From NCBI GenBank assembly GCA_900543695.1, contig UQSG01000006.1, forward strand, positions 1 through 64,000: 64,000 nucleotides of DNA, read 5' to 3'. This DNA comes from an uncultured Clostridium sp. Lineage in GTDB: Bacteria > Bacillota > Clostridia > UBA1212 > UBA1255. Below the pieces are notes generated by a model. It ran no database searches. It was not told where the DNA came from and saw nothing but the letters and a program-made list of their open reading frames with translations. The position numbers and the translations under genes are program-made. Each line of letters begins with the position of its first letter. Positions within the stretch are counted from its first letter, which is position 1. Below are positions 8,501 to 17,636 of the stretch, piece by piece.

Positions 8501-11122
8501 ATGAAACGAAGAAATCGCATACGTGCATTTATAGTTTGCTGTTTTACCGCTGCGCTTCTCTGTAAGCCTGCGCTTTTCCCTCCGGCTGTAAAAGCGCAGA
8601 GCGAGCTCTACGAATGGCTGGATGCCGTTTCCTATACTCCGGAATACGACTTTTCAAACACCTCGCTTTCCTTTTACGCAAAAGAAGAAAATATTTCTTT
8701 GAGCAACAGAGGCTTTCTTTTATTTGACGGAAATACACTTTCTGTCAGAAAGGACGCCTCCGCCTCGATCGGCGGTTCTTCGTATCTGGGCGACGAGTAT
8801 GGGCTGGCGGGAGGAACGGTTTCCTTTGATGCGCTGGTCGAATCGGGCTCTCAGCTTACGGCAGGCGTCCGCTGCATCAGCCCGAATGCCGATCCGTATG
8901 ACAAGGGAATCTTTTTTACCTTTACAGACGGGACGGTCCTTCTCAGCATACCGTCGGCAGATTACACGTTGCCGCTGGGCAGCGGGGTTGATCTGGCGTC
9001 TGCAAAGAAAATCGAAATCCGGGACTCCGTCGATGAAATCGTGCTCTTGATAGAAGGAGCTCCCTATGCTTCCGTTCTATATCAGGAAAATGGCTCGCTG
9101 CGCGTTGCAGATGATGCCGGCAATACGCTCGGAAGTCTGGAGGCGTCCGGCGTATACGCGGCCGGATACTGGAATATCGCGCTGGAGCGGGGCGAAAGCA
9201 CGGTTTGGATCGACAATCTGAAATTTCATTATACGCAGATCAGCCAGGCGCTTCCGGAGCGGGAGCAGCGCGAGGTTTCCTATCGGAACTGGGTGGCCAC
9301 GGACGATCTGGGGCGAACCACAGCGATGGGAAGTCAGACCAGCGCTCCGAAAGAGCAGAAATACGTCGGAATTTTCTATTTTCTCTGCGTCACAGGAGCG
9401 GGGATTCACGTCCAGGATAACACAAAAATTTATTTGGAAAGCGGCGTCGACGGTCTGAAAGACTATCTGAAGCTGAAAGGCGGCGAGGCATACTGGGCCG
9501 AGCCGTATTTCGGATACTACAGAAACACGGATACATGGGTTTACCGCAAGCACGCTTATATGCTGGAGGCGGCCGGAATCGATTTTGTTTTTCTCGATAT
9601 TTCCAATTCCGAAACGTTTAACGAGGCGCATCTTGCGCTTTTTGACACCTGGCTTCAGATTCGAAAGGAGGGCGGGCAGACACCGCAGATCTGCTTTCTG
9701 ACCGGCGATACTGAGGGGCGCCTGGAAAGCCATATGAACCGGCTGCTGCGTACGGTTTACTCAGAGGAAAATTATGCGAAATACGAAGAATTGTTTTTCA
9801 AGTGGGACGGCAAGCCGCTGATTTTCGGCAATACCGCCAACCTTTCGGATGAAATGAAGCAGACGCTTTCGCAGTTCACGGTGCGGGGCTGCTGGGCCTG
9901 GGAAAATCGCGACGGATACTGGAGCTGGATCCAGGAAGTAAAATATAACGAAGACACCGGCGAATACTACATGGATCCGGGACGGGACGCGGACGGAAAT
10001 TTCGAGCAGCTCGCCGTGGCCATGGGGCACCATCCTTCCAGCAGTAAAGGCCGCAGCTTCGTAAAAGGCGTGCAGCCGAACAATGGAAAAAATGATTTCG
10101 AGTTTTCCTCGGATACGGCAAGACTCGGCCTGGGCTTCGCTTCACAGTTTGAACTCGCAATCGAGCTGGATCCCCAGATAATTATGATTACGGGCTGGAA
10201 TGAATGGATCGCCGGCCTGCCGCGCGATCCTTCCTATACCCATTTTGCAAATACGGACGTAGACGGGTACATGTATATCGATCAGTTTAATCCGGAATTC
10301 AGCAGAGACGGCGAGCCCATGAAGCTTCGAGATGGAGTTGGCTTCGGGGACAATTATTATTACCAGATGGTTGACTATATCAGAAAATTCAAAGGGATCG
10401 AATCGGAAGAGCTCGCCGGCGGGCAAGCTGCTATTGACATTCACGGGGAGCTCAGCCAGTGGGACGGCGTTTCCCCGGAATTTCGAGATACGATCGGAGA
10501 CGTAGAATTCCGAAACGAGCCGTCTTACGATCTGGAAATCCGCTACATCAACAGCAGCGGCCGGAATGATTTTGATTATGCCAAAGTCTCGCAGGACGAT
10601 GATTTCGTATATTTCCTTGTCAAAACAGTAAATCCCATTGTCGTAAGCGACGGGACGGATTGGATGAATCTCTATATCGATCTGGATCAAAGCCACGAAA
10701 CCGGCTGGGAAGGCTATGATTACGTAATCAACAGAACGCGTTCGGAAACGCATGCCGATGTTGAAAAATTTTCCGGCAATTCCTGGGAGGCGGAAAAAAT
10801 CGGCGAGGCCGAATACGTCCTCGGCAGCGATTATATCGTTTTGAAGCTGGATAAGCGCGATCTCGGACTGGCGTCGGGAGAAATTATTAATTTCGATTTT
10901 AAGTGGAGCGACCATTCCACAACAGACGGAAACGTTATGGAATTTATGGATCTTGGCGATGTGGCTCCGAACGACCGGTTTAATTTCAGATATCTTGCGC
11001 GGAGCGAGGATGGTTCAGGTCTTTCCACAGCGGCCGTCATTGGAATCATTGCGGGCGCCGCCGCTCTGATTTTGACGGTTTCCGTCATCGTAATCTTTAA
11101 ACGAATCGGCAAAAGCGGTTAA
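8501..11122 (+). CDS. Secreted, C-terminally anchored glycosidase-like protein with CBM9-like module
   Basis: The 873-residue protein starts at the ATG 8 nt after GGAGG; a TTG two codons upstream is too close to that site. It has a signal peptide at 1-33. Residues about 35-245 form a beta-sandwich ending WIDNLKFHY. A TIM-barrel-like core with GH71/GH99-like flavour follows (VGIFYFLCVTG, EPYFGYYRNTD, IDFVFLDISN, and TGWNEWIAG near 564). A C-terminal CBM9-like module contains TGWEGYDYVIN, and a membrane helix lies at about 842-866 before a basic tail. It would act on glycans at the cell surface. The Glu of TGWNEW is a possible catalytic residue, by inference. A paralogue lies at 55935-58001. 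The exact GH family is uncertain. Confidence 0.75.
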   Translation: MKRRNRIRAFIVCCFTAALLCKPALFPPAVKAQSELYEWLDAVSYTPEYDFSNTSLSFYAKEENISLSNRGFLLFDGNTLSVRKDASASIGGSSYLGDEYGLAGGTVSFDALVESGSQLTAGVRCISPNADPYDKGIFFTFTDGTVLLSIPSADYTLPLGSGVDLASAKKIEIRDSVDEIVLLIEGAPYASVLYQENGSLRVADDAGNTLGSLEASGVYAAGYWNIALERGESTVWIDNLKFHYTQISQALPEREQREVSYRNWVATDDLGRTTAMGSQTSAPKEQKYVGIFYFLCVTGAGIHVQDNTKIYLESGVDGLKDYLKLKGGEAYWAEPYFGYYRNTDTWVYRKHAYMLEAAGIDFVFLDISNSETFNEAHLALFDTWLQIRKEGGQTPQICFLTGDTEGRLESHMNRLLRTVYSEENYAKYEELFFKWDGKPLIFGNTANLSDEMKQTLSQFTVRGCWAWENRDGYWSWIQEVKYNEDTGEYYMDPGRDADGNFEQLAVAMGHHPSSSKGRSFVKGVQPNNGKNDFEFSSDTARLGLGFASQFELAIELDPQIIMITGWNEWIAGLPRDPSYTHFANTDVDGYMYIDQFNPEFSRDGEPMKLRDGVGFGDNYYYQMVDYIRKFKGIESEELAGGQAAIDIHGELSQWDGVSPEFRDTIGDVEFRNEPSYDLEIRYINSSGRNDFDYAKVSQDDDFVYFLVKTVNPIVVSDGTDWMNLYIDLDQSHETGWEGYDYVINRTRSETHADVEKFSGNSWEAEKIGEAEYVLGSDYIVLKLDKRDLGLASGEIINFDFKWSDHSTTDGNVMEFMDLGDVAPNDRFNFRYLARSEDGSGLSTAAVIGIIAGAAALILTVSVIVIFKRIGKSG

Positions 11123-11124
11123 TG

Positions 11125-11148
11125 ACCATGCTCAGAAACATGGTTTTT
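11125..11148 (+). terminator. Weak terminator between the two surface-protein genes
   Basis: ACCATG and CATGGT form a 6-bp stem with an 8-nt loop, followed by five T. The short stem suggests partial termination, so the downstream gene may be co-transcribed at a lower level. Confidence 0.4.
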
Positions 11149-11177
11149 AATAAATCTATATTTAGGAAGGTGTTTTT

Positions 11178-12311
11178 ATGAAACGAATCGTTACTATTTT
11201 CACAATCGCATGCGTTTTGCTGAGCATGAGCATGCTTCTGCCCGTGTCTGCTGCAACCGTCGATTTCAGTGTTAATTTTGACGATGAACCGGATGGCGCG
11301 ACCGCTGACGAGACGCTTCTCGGGGAGGAATTCATTATGTCTACCGGTACGCCGTCGAGCGGCGCAACGGTGGAGCCAGATGAAAACGGCGGAAGTCTGC
11401 TTGCCATGACGGGCTATACGGATATTAAATCCATTACCTATTTCGACGTCGCTTATACGTTCTCAGTAGATCTTATCACAAGCGCCACCAGTGAGCACGG
11501 TGTTTTTGTAAAGAGCGTAGAACCCGATGAATTTATTCTGATAGAAAATCCAAAGAACGCAAACACGCTGCAGACCTTTGATTTTTATGAATGGGACTGG
11601 TATAAAGAAAATGGCGGAGCAGCTCAAGCCACCTCAAACATCGGCGGCAGCGGAATTTTTGTTATGCTTGGGGACGGGATTATTAAAATCGGTGTCAAAA
11701 CATATCAGCCTGACGGACTGACCGTCGCCACTGAAACGTTTGATCTGCCTGCTCCGGAAGGGTATCAGATTGGCGAAAGGTGTACCATTCAGATCAAAGA
11801 TGATATTACTACCGTTTCCGTTTCTATTAACGGTACGCCGCTTGCCGTGATCGAGCTGAGCGAGCCCGGCACGGAATATGAGGGGGACGATCCTGTTTAC
11901 GGCTTTTATAAAACTGCTGTCGTGAAAGATGCCGCCGGCACAACGCTTGGCACCGTAGAAAACACACGTGTCTGCTCAGAATATTCGCTCGTCGCCATAA
12001 CGACAAGAAATAAAGAGGTCAGCATCGACAATGTTGCCCTGCAATACGAAGAAGAGGAATCGAACGTCACCGAAGCGCCTTCAGAGCCTACCGGCGAAGC
12101 CGATGCTACCGAAGCGCCGACATCCGGCTCCGGCACAGCGACGCCCACGCCGGCAAAAACGGCTTCCGCTGCGGCGAAGCCCTCTGATACGGCCGGCGAA
12201 GACAGCAGCAATACGCCGATTATTATCGCAGCCGTTGTCGCAGCCGTCGTCGTGATCGCAGGAATCATTATCGCCGTCGTCGTTGCAAAGAAGAAAAAGA
12301 AGTCCTCCTGA
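11178..12311 (+). CDS. Surface-anchored beta-sandwich protein
   Basis: The 377-residue protein has a signal peptide (MKRIVTIFTIACVLLSMSM, cleaved after VSAA). A beta-rich domain at about 30-290 ends SIDNVALQYEEEE. A Thr/Pro/Ala/Glu-rich linker follows, then a C-terminal membrane helix of Ile/Val/Ala and a KKKKKSS tail. There is no sortase motif. AGGAAGG precedes the ATG. The domain resembles LamG/concanavalin-like glycan-binding folds, with no catalytic motif that I recognise. The same terminal pattern (KDAAGTTLGTVEN, then SIDNVAL) recurs in the proteins at 8501-11122 and 43619-45250. It is likely a surface glycan-binding partner of the upstream enzyme. Confidence 0.7.
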   Translation: MKRIVTIFTIACVLLSMSMLLPVSAATVDFSVNFDDEPDGATADETLLGEEFIMSTGTPSSGATVEPDENGGSLLAMTGYTDIKSITYFDVAYTFSVDLITSATSEHGVFVKSVEPDEFILIENPKNANTLQTFDFYEWDWYKENGGAAQATSNIGGSGIFVMLGDGIIKIGVKTYQPDGLTVATETFDLPAPEGYQIGERCTIQIKDDITTVSVSINGTPLAVIELSEPGTEYEGDDPVYGFYKTAVVKDAAGTTLGTVENTRVCSEYSLVAITTRNKEVSIDNVALQYEEEESNVTEAPSEPTGEADATEAPTSGSGTATPTPAKTASAAAKPSDTAGEDSSNTPIIIAAVVAAVVVIAGIIIAVVVAKKKKKSS

Positions 12312-12330
12312 AAAAATCACTGATAACGGA

Positions 12331-12365
12331 AAAGGCCGTCCTTTTTAAAATGGGCGGCCTTTTTT
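12331..12365 (+). terminator. Strong intrinsic terminator, probably bidirectional
   Basis: AAAGGCCGTCC pairs with GGGCGGCCTTT and is followed by a run of T; the other strand also carries a T-rich flank. It separates the convergent surface-protein and SGNH-esterase genes. Confidence 0.85.
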
Positions 12366-12382
12366 CATGACTTTGTTCCGGA

Positions 12383-13507
12383 TCAGTAGCGAATAAAAGC
12401 GCTTAACAGATTCATCGCATAAACGCGGATCAGCCAGTCGTTCGGGTGGTTGACATTATTTCCGGAGGTTGCTGCATAGTCCTTTCGCAGTAAAATCTTC
12501 TCATGCTCCCGGAACAGATCCGCAATCGCCACGCCTTCGCCGGCCAGCCTTGCATATGCTTCCGAGAACTGCGTCTGCGTAGATAAAAAGCCGGATTCTG
12601 CATTCGCAACCATCGGAACTGTAATCAGAAACTCACACGCCGGATTTTCGGCACGCACGGTTTCAAGAATCGACCTGATATTTTCCGCCGTATCCTGCCC
12701 CGTTTTTCCGCCGTCATTCATCCCGAAGCCGATAAAAACAAAATCCGGATGCAGGTCTGCCACCAATTCCCTGGCATGCTCCTTGCCCCAAATGGAATCC
12801 TTCCCGCCGACAGAGGGATTATGTGATTCGATCCGGCAGCCGTATTTCCGGGAAAGCGCGCGTTCCACCCAGTACGGAAAGCTCGGCTGGAACGGCGGGC
12901 GCTGATTCAGCCCGCTTGAATCGCAGCCAACAAAAATACTGTCCCCGTAAAACACGATTTTCATGGGCTCTCCGTTTTCAAATTTCCGCATCGTATTGGG
13001 CAGGCGGTCACCCTGAAAAGCCGTTCCGAAGCCCGACGCCTCTTCACAGTCATATTCATACGTCACCGCGATTTGTTTTTCATACAGAAACGGTCCGGCC
13101 GTAAACAATGCGTTTCGGAAGCGCGACCTTCCCAGCGAATCACAGGGCTCCTCCTCTTTCCATCCATGCGCCGTATCGCCCCATTCCACAATATAATTTC
13201 CTTCAGAATCGCGTCCTTCCAAATCGTTTTTGGTAAAAAATGAAATATCTGAACCTGCAATCCATTTCAGTTCTGCGCTTTCACCATCCCAGAGATAATC
13301 CTTCCCTTCCCGGAAAACGCGATCCAGCGCGTTGTTTTGGACTTTCAAAATTTTCCGGGGCCGGAAAAGCAGCTTTGCCGTAATCTCGCCGTTTTCCCGG
13401 CGGATCATGGCCAGGCTTTCCCGATACATCATATTCTGGCGCCAAAAGGGCAAAACCATTTCATCCAGATCGTTCCTGGCCTGCAGGATGTGATTCCGTA
13501 CTTCCAT
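12383..13507 (-). CDS. SGNH/GDSL carbohydrate-esterase-like protein
   Basis: The 374-residue protein has an N-terminal beta-sandwich (about 1-175) and an SGNH hydrolase domain. The domain contains IVFYGDSIFVG (near 187, Ser nucleophile), a conserved Gly in VGGKDS, GFGMNDGG (Asn) and NNVNHPND (Asp/His site). No signal peptide is visible, so it should act in the cytoplasm. It follows the GH78-like gene by 26 nt, which suggests removal of acetyl or other acyl groups from imported oligosaccharides. The start site has only a diffuse AAGGAAGGGAAG upstream. Confidence 0.8.
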   Translation of the reverse strand: MEVRNHILQARNDLDEMVLPFWRQNMMYRESLAMIRRENGEITAKLLFRPRKILKVQNNALDRVFREGKDYLWDGESAELKWIAGSDISFFTKNDLEGRDSEGNYIVEWGDTAHGWKEEEPCDSLGRSRFRNALFTAGPFLYEKQIAVTYEYDCEEASGFGTAFQGDRLPNTMRKFENGEPMKIVFYGDSIFVGCDSSGLNQRPPFQPSFPYWVERALSRKYGCRIESHNPSVGGKDSIWGKEHARELVADLHPDFVFIGFGMNDGGKTGQDTAENIRSILETVRAENPACEFLITVPMVANAESGFLSTQTQFSEAYARLAGEGVAIADLFREHEKILLRKDYAATSGNNVNHPNDWLIRVYAMNLLSAFIRY

Positions 13508-13533
13508 AGCAGATACCGCACTTCCCTTCCTTT

Positions 13534-15642
13534 TTATTTCTGCCGGTCTTTTATCATGCCGAACCGGTCAAACCAGTAAAGCACGTGAGAAGCAAATCCA
13601 TGATTGCAGCTTGCATAATCCCCGTCGTTCTCCCAGAGCGTGCCCGTTTTCTCCGCCATATAATAAAAATAATCCTCTATGTTCTTTAAAACCGCTTCCC
13701 GGTCTCCGTATGCCGCCAGAAGATCCATTCGGAGATAGTTTCCAATAAATGCGTTTGCAAAATGGACATTTTCCCATTTCTTCGTTTCTCGGCGATCTCG
13801 CCCAAAATCATGTACCAGACGCTGCCAAAGCTCCGGATACAGCGAGGGCGTCGCCGTGCCCGTATGGAAGGCATAGTATTGACAGCTTTCCGTATATTCT
13901 CCGGAGAGTACAAGTCTGCCATCCCTGCGGTACGCGTTGTCGCAGAAAAAGCCGTCCTCTGTATACGACAGCTCGCGAATCGCCGCCTGCATCCGCTGCG
14001 CTTCCTCCGCAAGCGCAGCATCGCCGTAAAGCCTGGACATTACAAGCTTCATTTTTGCATACAGCATATTCGACGGAAAGCTGACGTCCTGCACCAGATC
14101 GTTGGATTTACTCCATTCCAGGAATACCCAGGATTCCAGCTTTTCCAGAAGGCCGAGCTCATTTTCAAAACGCCGGAAATAGTCCAGCAGCGCATAAACC
14201 TTTTCCCGCGCCCGCGCAACAAGCTCCCGGTCCGATGTCCGCTCCGCATATTCGCCAAGCTCCAGTACAAACCACATCGCCCAGTTTGGGATAAATACAC
14301 CGTCGTAGTGATCCGCCGGATAGCACATCGGCAGCATTCCCTCCGGCAGGCAGCGAAAATGTTCCGGCAAAATGTAATTTTCAATAAAATTTCGTTCGAC
14401 TTCCGACTTTCCGGTCAGAACGCGCTCGACGCGCGCTGTGAAAAAGCTGTCGCAAAGCCACCCGGCCCGTTCGCGCGACGGACAGTCCATAAAAAGATCA
14501 AAGGTGTTTTGGCGGTACGTTTCTATGGCCGCGTCAAAAATCGCCTGCAGCTTCGGATTATCGGAATCCAGGCTTTTATTCACAGCAGGCGCGCCGATCC
14601 TTCGGATGTGAAGATTTCGAATCACACAGCCCGCTCCCTTGCAGTACACGCGAAGATATCGGAACGTATACGGTTCCACGGAAAGGAATTCCGTCCTGCC
14701 CGCTTTTGTTTTCAGCAGAATTACATTGGCCGCCGTCAAGCGGGTAAAATGGATTTCCTCTCCCTGCAGGATCTCATCGAATACTACGCAGAGCTCGCAC
14801 GCCCCGGCGCTCTCGAGCGCAAACCCGATCAAGCCCGTAAGATTATTTCCCATGTCGAAAGTCGCAAATGCATCTTTCCCGAGAACGGTTTCCTCCGCCG
14901 GAAAGCTGCCGCGCTCCAAAATGACCGGATCCAGCTTCTGCGCCTCCGTCGTGGAAAGAACCGTGAGCTCCTCCCTGGGGAAGCCTTTCAGCTGAGGGCC
15001 GATATCCGCAATCGAACGATCTTCGTAATAGCGCTCCTTTTCCGAGACGGCAAACGATCCCTTCTGGATTACCTGCTTTGCACATTCCGTTTCATATTCG
15101 CCGTAAAATACGTTCCTCGGCAAATAACGCTTCTCCTCCGTTTCGGCCAGATCCACGGCATGCTCCTGTGCCTGTGTAAAATCATAGACCTCTGCAAACG
15201 GCCGCTGGAAGGAATATCTCTGCACCTTCCGGATTTTTCCCATCCACTCAAACGGGCGGAAGTATTTCCCGTCCCGTTCCGTATAAGCCAGCACGCCGTC
15301 CTCCGCAACAATTTCCGCCGTCAGAAAGGACGGCTCATCCGTATGATAAAAGCTGTTGCACGCATATCCCATTACTATGATCCGGATCTCGTTCTGCTCC
15401 CGATCCAGATTGAGCGGCAGAATGTCAACCCGTCGATATCCGTGTGCCGCCCGCGCAGGGCCTACCGCAAGAAATGTACCGTTTACATAAATATTATAAT
15501 ACGCACAGCCGGTAACTGCGAGTTTTGCTTCGGACCTCCGCGGACAGACGGCGCGGAACACGAGCGTCACATTCAGCTCTGTTTCCCTCCCCTTTGCCCA
15601 AACCGGACGTGCCTTTTGAAAAAATTTCATTTCAGAACACAT
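13534..15642 (-). CDS. GH78-like alpha-L-rhamnosidase family protein
   Basis: The 702-residue protein has an N-terminal beta-sandwich (VNGTFLAVGPARAAHGYRR is typical of GH78) and an (alpha/alpha)6 barrel. The barrel holds the family-like motif DCPSRERAGWLCDSFF near 386-402, and WENDGDYASCNHGFASHVLY near the end. The family removes terminal alpha-L-rhamnose from glycans and glycosides. No signal peptide is present. AGGAGG stands 7 nt before the ATG and overlaps the end of the transporter gene, so the two are probably coupled. The divergent active-site region leaves the sugar specificity open. Confidence 0.75.
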   Translation of the reverse strand: MCSEMKFFQKARPVWAKGRETELNVTLVFRAVCPRRSEAKLAVTGCAYYNIYVNGTFLAVGPARAAHGYRRVDILPLNLDREQNEIRIIVMGYACNSFYHTDEPSFLTAEIVAEDGVLAYTERDGKYFRPFEWMGKIRKVQRYSFQRPFAEVYDFTQAQEHAVDLAETEEKRYLPRNVFYGEYETECAKQVIQKGSFAVSEKERYYEDRSIADIGPQLKGFPREELTVLSTTEAQKLDPVILERGSFPAEETVLGKDAFATFDMGNNLTGLIGFALESAGACELCVVFDEILQGEEIHFTRLTAANVILLKTKAGRTEFLSVEPYTFRYLRVYCKGAGCVIRNLHIRRIGAPAVNKSLDSDNPKLQAIFDAAIETYRQNTFDLFMDCPSRERAGWLCDSFFTARVERVLTGKSEVERNFIENYILPEHFRCLPEGMLPMCYPADHYDGVFIPNWAMWFVLELGEYAERTSDRELVARAREKVYALLDYFRRFENELGLLEKLESWVFLEWSKSNDLVQDVSFPSNMLYAKMKLVMSRLYGDAALAEEAQRMQAAIRELSYTEDGFFCDNAYRRDGRLVLSGEYTESCQYYAFHTGTATPSLYPELWQRLVHDFGRDRRETKKWENVHFANAFIGNYLRMDLLAAYGDREAVLKNIEDYFYYMAEKTGTLWENDGDYASCNHGFASHVLYWFDRFGMIKDRQK

Positions 15643-15657
15643 AGAAACGCCTCCTGA

Positions 15658-16584
15658 TCAGACCTCGATTCCCATCACCACGATGCCGGCAGCCGCCAGC
15701 GCGATAAACACGTATTGAACCCAGGTCAGCTTTTCTTTCAGAAATACTCTTGCCCAGACAAGAGATAAAACGCAATAGGATGAAATCAGCGGAGCCGCGG
15801 CCATCGTGTTCTGAGCGATTGCGTAAATATACGCGAATTGTCCGGCCGTCTCGCAGAGCGCGCCGCCGATCTTCGGCATCTCATAGCGAAGGGACAGGCG
15901 CTGCTTTTTTATGATTACAACATAAATAAAAGCAAAAACTGCAATCAGCAGAAAGGTCAGCTCATACGCGATATTTGCCGGCCCCTCCGCGATGACGCCC
16001 GATACAATCGTTCCGTCATCGTCATACTCATAAAGCAGCAGGCCGTCCGCATATGTGCCGAGCGCATCGATGATGCAGTATAAAACGGGCAGCAGGATTG
16101 CCAGAAAGCTATGCGTATATTTCCTGTCCGGCGGCGCTGCTCCGGCCAGACGCCGTTCTCTGGTCTCATATACCTTTTCCGTCACAGAAAGCGCAAAAAC
16201 GCTTGCAACGATCATGCCCACGCCTACATACTGCCACACCGCCAGACGTTCGCCCAGAAGGAAAAAACAGAGAATCGCCGCCACGGCGCCGGAAGAATTG
16301 CAGATCGGAGAAGAAAGGGAAAGATACAGGTAGCGCAGGCCGACATATCCGATAACCATGGCCAAGATATACATAGCCGACGCCGGAAAGTATGTAAGCA
16401 TATCGCGCAGACGGAATTCTTCGCCCAGCAAAATCATAATCAGCGCGTGAATGCCCATCACGAATCCGACCATCATCGCCATTTTCCAATGGCTGTATTT
16501 GTCCTCCCGCTTTGAGCCGGCCTTAGAGAACAGATCCGTCAGGCTCCAAAAGAGAATTGCAACAAGAGATAATCCAAACCACAT
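15658..16584 (-). CDS. DMT-superfamily (EamA/sugar-uptake-like) transporter
   Basis: The 308-residue protein is almost wholly hydrophobic, with about ten predicted membrane helices in two similar halves and an enlarged polar loop in the middle (EKVYETRERRLAGAAPPDRK). Its architecture fits the drug/metabolite transporter superfamily. The ATG overlaps the trpS stop codon by one base (TAATG). Its position before the GH78-like and SGNH genes suggests import of a glycoside or sugar, but the substrate is not readable. Confidence 0.75.
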   Translation of the reverse strand: MWFGLSLVAILFWSLTDLFSKAGSKREDKYSHWKMAMMVGFVMGIHALIMILLGEEFRLRDMLTYFPASAMYILAMVIGYVGLRYLYLSLSSPICNSSGAVAAILCFFLLGERLAVWQYVGVGMIVASVFALSVTEKVYETRERRLAGAAPPDRKYTHSFLAILLPVLYCIIDALGTYADGLLLYEYDDDGTIVSGVIAEGPANIAYELTFLLIAVFAFIYVVIIKKQRLSLRYEMPKIGGALCETAGQFAYIYAIAQNTMAAAPLISSYCVLSLVWARVFLKEKLTWVQYVFIALAAAGIVVMGIEV

Positions 16585-17591
16585 TACGGCAACAGCCCTA
16601 CTCTTTCATATACATCTTTTTTTGTACTTTCAGCGATTTCGCGTGCCCGCACACTGTTTCTTTTCAAAATTTCTTCCAGATAAGCCCGATCCGCCATCAG
16701 GCGTTCATATTCCTCGCGGATCGGCGCCAGCGATTCTGCGACCGCGCTGCCGACGGCAATTTTAAAATCTCCGTAGCGCGCTGTGGAAAATTCCTGTTCT
16801 GCCTGCGCGATGGTTATGTCCTTTACGGTGCTGTAAATATTCAGCAAGTTGCTGATTCCCGGTTTGTTTTCCGGATCGAACCGGATCTCGCTGCCGGAGT
16901 CCGTGACCGCCTTTTTAAATTTCTTCAAAATCATATCGGGCTGCTCGATAATCAAAACGTAATTATTTGCGTTCGGATCGGACTTCGACATTTTCTTGTC
17001 CGGCTCCTGCAGGCTCATAACCTTTGCCCCCTGTTTGGAAATCAGCGGCTCCGGGACGGTAAACGTTTCCCCGTAAATATTATTAAAGCGGATCGCCACA
17101 TCGCGGGCAAGCTCCAGATGCTGCTTCTGATCCTGCCCGATCGGAACGTATTTCGCCTGGTACAGTAAAATATCGGAAGCCATCAGTACCGGATAGGTAT
17201 ACAGTCCGGCGTTGATGTTGTCGGAATGTCTGGCCGCCTTATCCTTAAACTGCGTCATGCGGTTCAGCTCTCCCATATATGTGTAGCAGCCCAGAATCCA
17301 GGAAAGCTCCGCGTGCGCCGCTACATGCGATTGCAAAAACAGGATCGTTTTCTCCGGATCGAGCCCGCAGGCAATGTAAAGCGCAAGCACTGCATAGGAA
17401 CGCTCCCGCAGCAGCGCAGGATCCTGCCGCACTGTGAGCGTGTGCAGATCCACCACGCAGTATAAGCATTCATATGCGTCCTGCAGCTCCGGAAAATGCT
17501 TAAGAGCTCCAAGATAGTTTCCAAGCGTCAAATTCCCGGAGGGCTGTACTCCGCTGAAAATTCGTTCTTTCTTTTTTGGATGGCCGGACAT
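16584..17591 (-). CDS. trpS: Tryptophanyl-tRNA synthetase
   Basis: This class I synthetase has 335 residues, the normal length. It carries the HIGH-like motif PSGNLTLGNYLG (about 17-28), YPVLMASDILLYQ, the tryptophan-pocket motif VPIGQDQKQHLELAR, and KMSKSD. It charges tRNA(Trp) in the cytoplasm. Only 45 nt separate it from the upstream PLP-enzyme gene, and I find no T-box leader there, so any such control would have to lie further upstream. Confidence 0.97.
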   Translation of the reverse strand: MSGHPKKKERIFSGVQPSGNLTLGNYLGALKHFPELQDAYECLYCVVDLHTLTVRQDPALLRERSYAVLALYIACGLDPEKTILFLQSHVAAHAELSWILGCYTYMGELNRMTQFKDKAARHSDNINAGLYTYPVLMASDILLYQAKYVPIGQDQKQHLELARDVAIRFNNIYGETFTVPEPLISKQGAKVMSLQEPDKKMSKSDPNANNYVLIIEQPDMILKKFKKAVTDSGSEIRFDPENKPGISNLLNIYSTVKDITIAQAEQEFSTARYGDFKIAVGSAVAESLAPIREEYERLMADRAYLEEILKRNSVRAREIAESTKKDVYERVGLLP

Positions 17592-17636
17592 GGCGAAAAA
17601 ACCCCCATCATCATTGAAATTTTGTTAATAATAGCA

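Noticed and set aside
13762..15657. A 631-codon open frame opposite the GH78-like gene
   Set aside because: It lies wholly antisense to a convincing gene, has no ribosome binding site or domain signal, and arises from the codon pattern of the sense strand.
17592..17636. Possible T-box leader of trpS
   Set aside because: The gap is only 45 nt and lacks the conserved T-box sequence.
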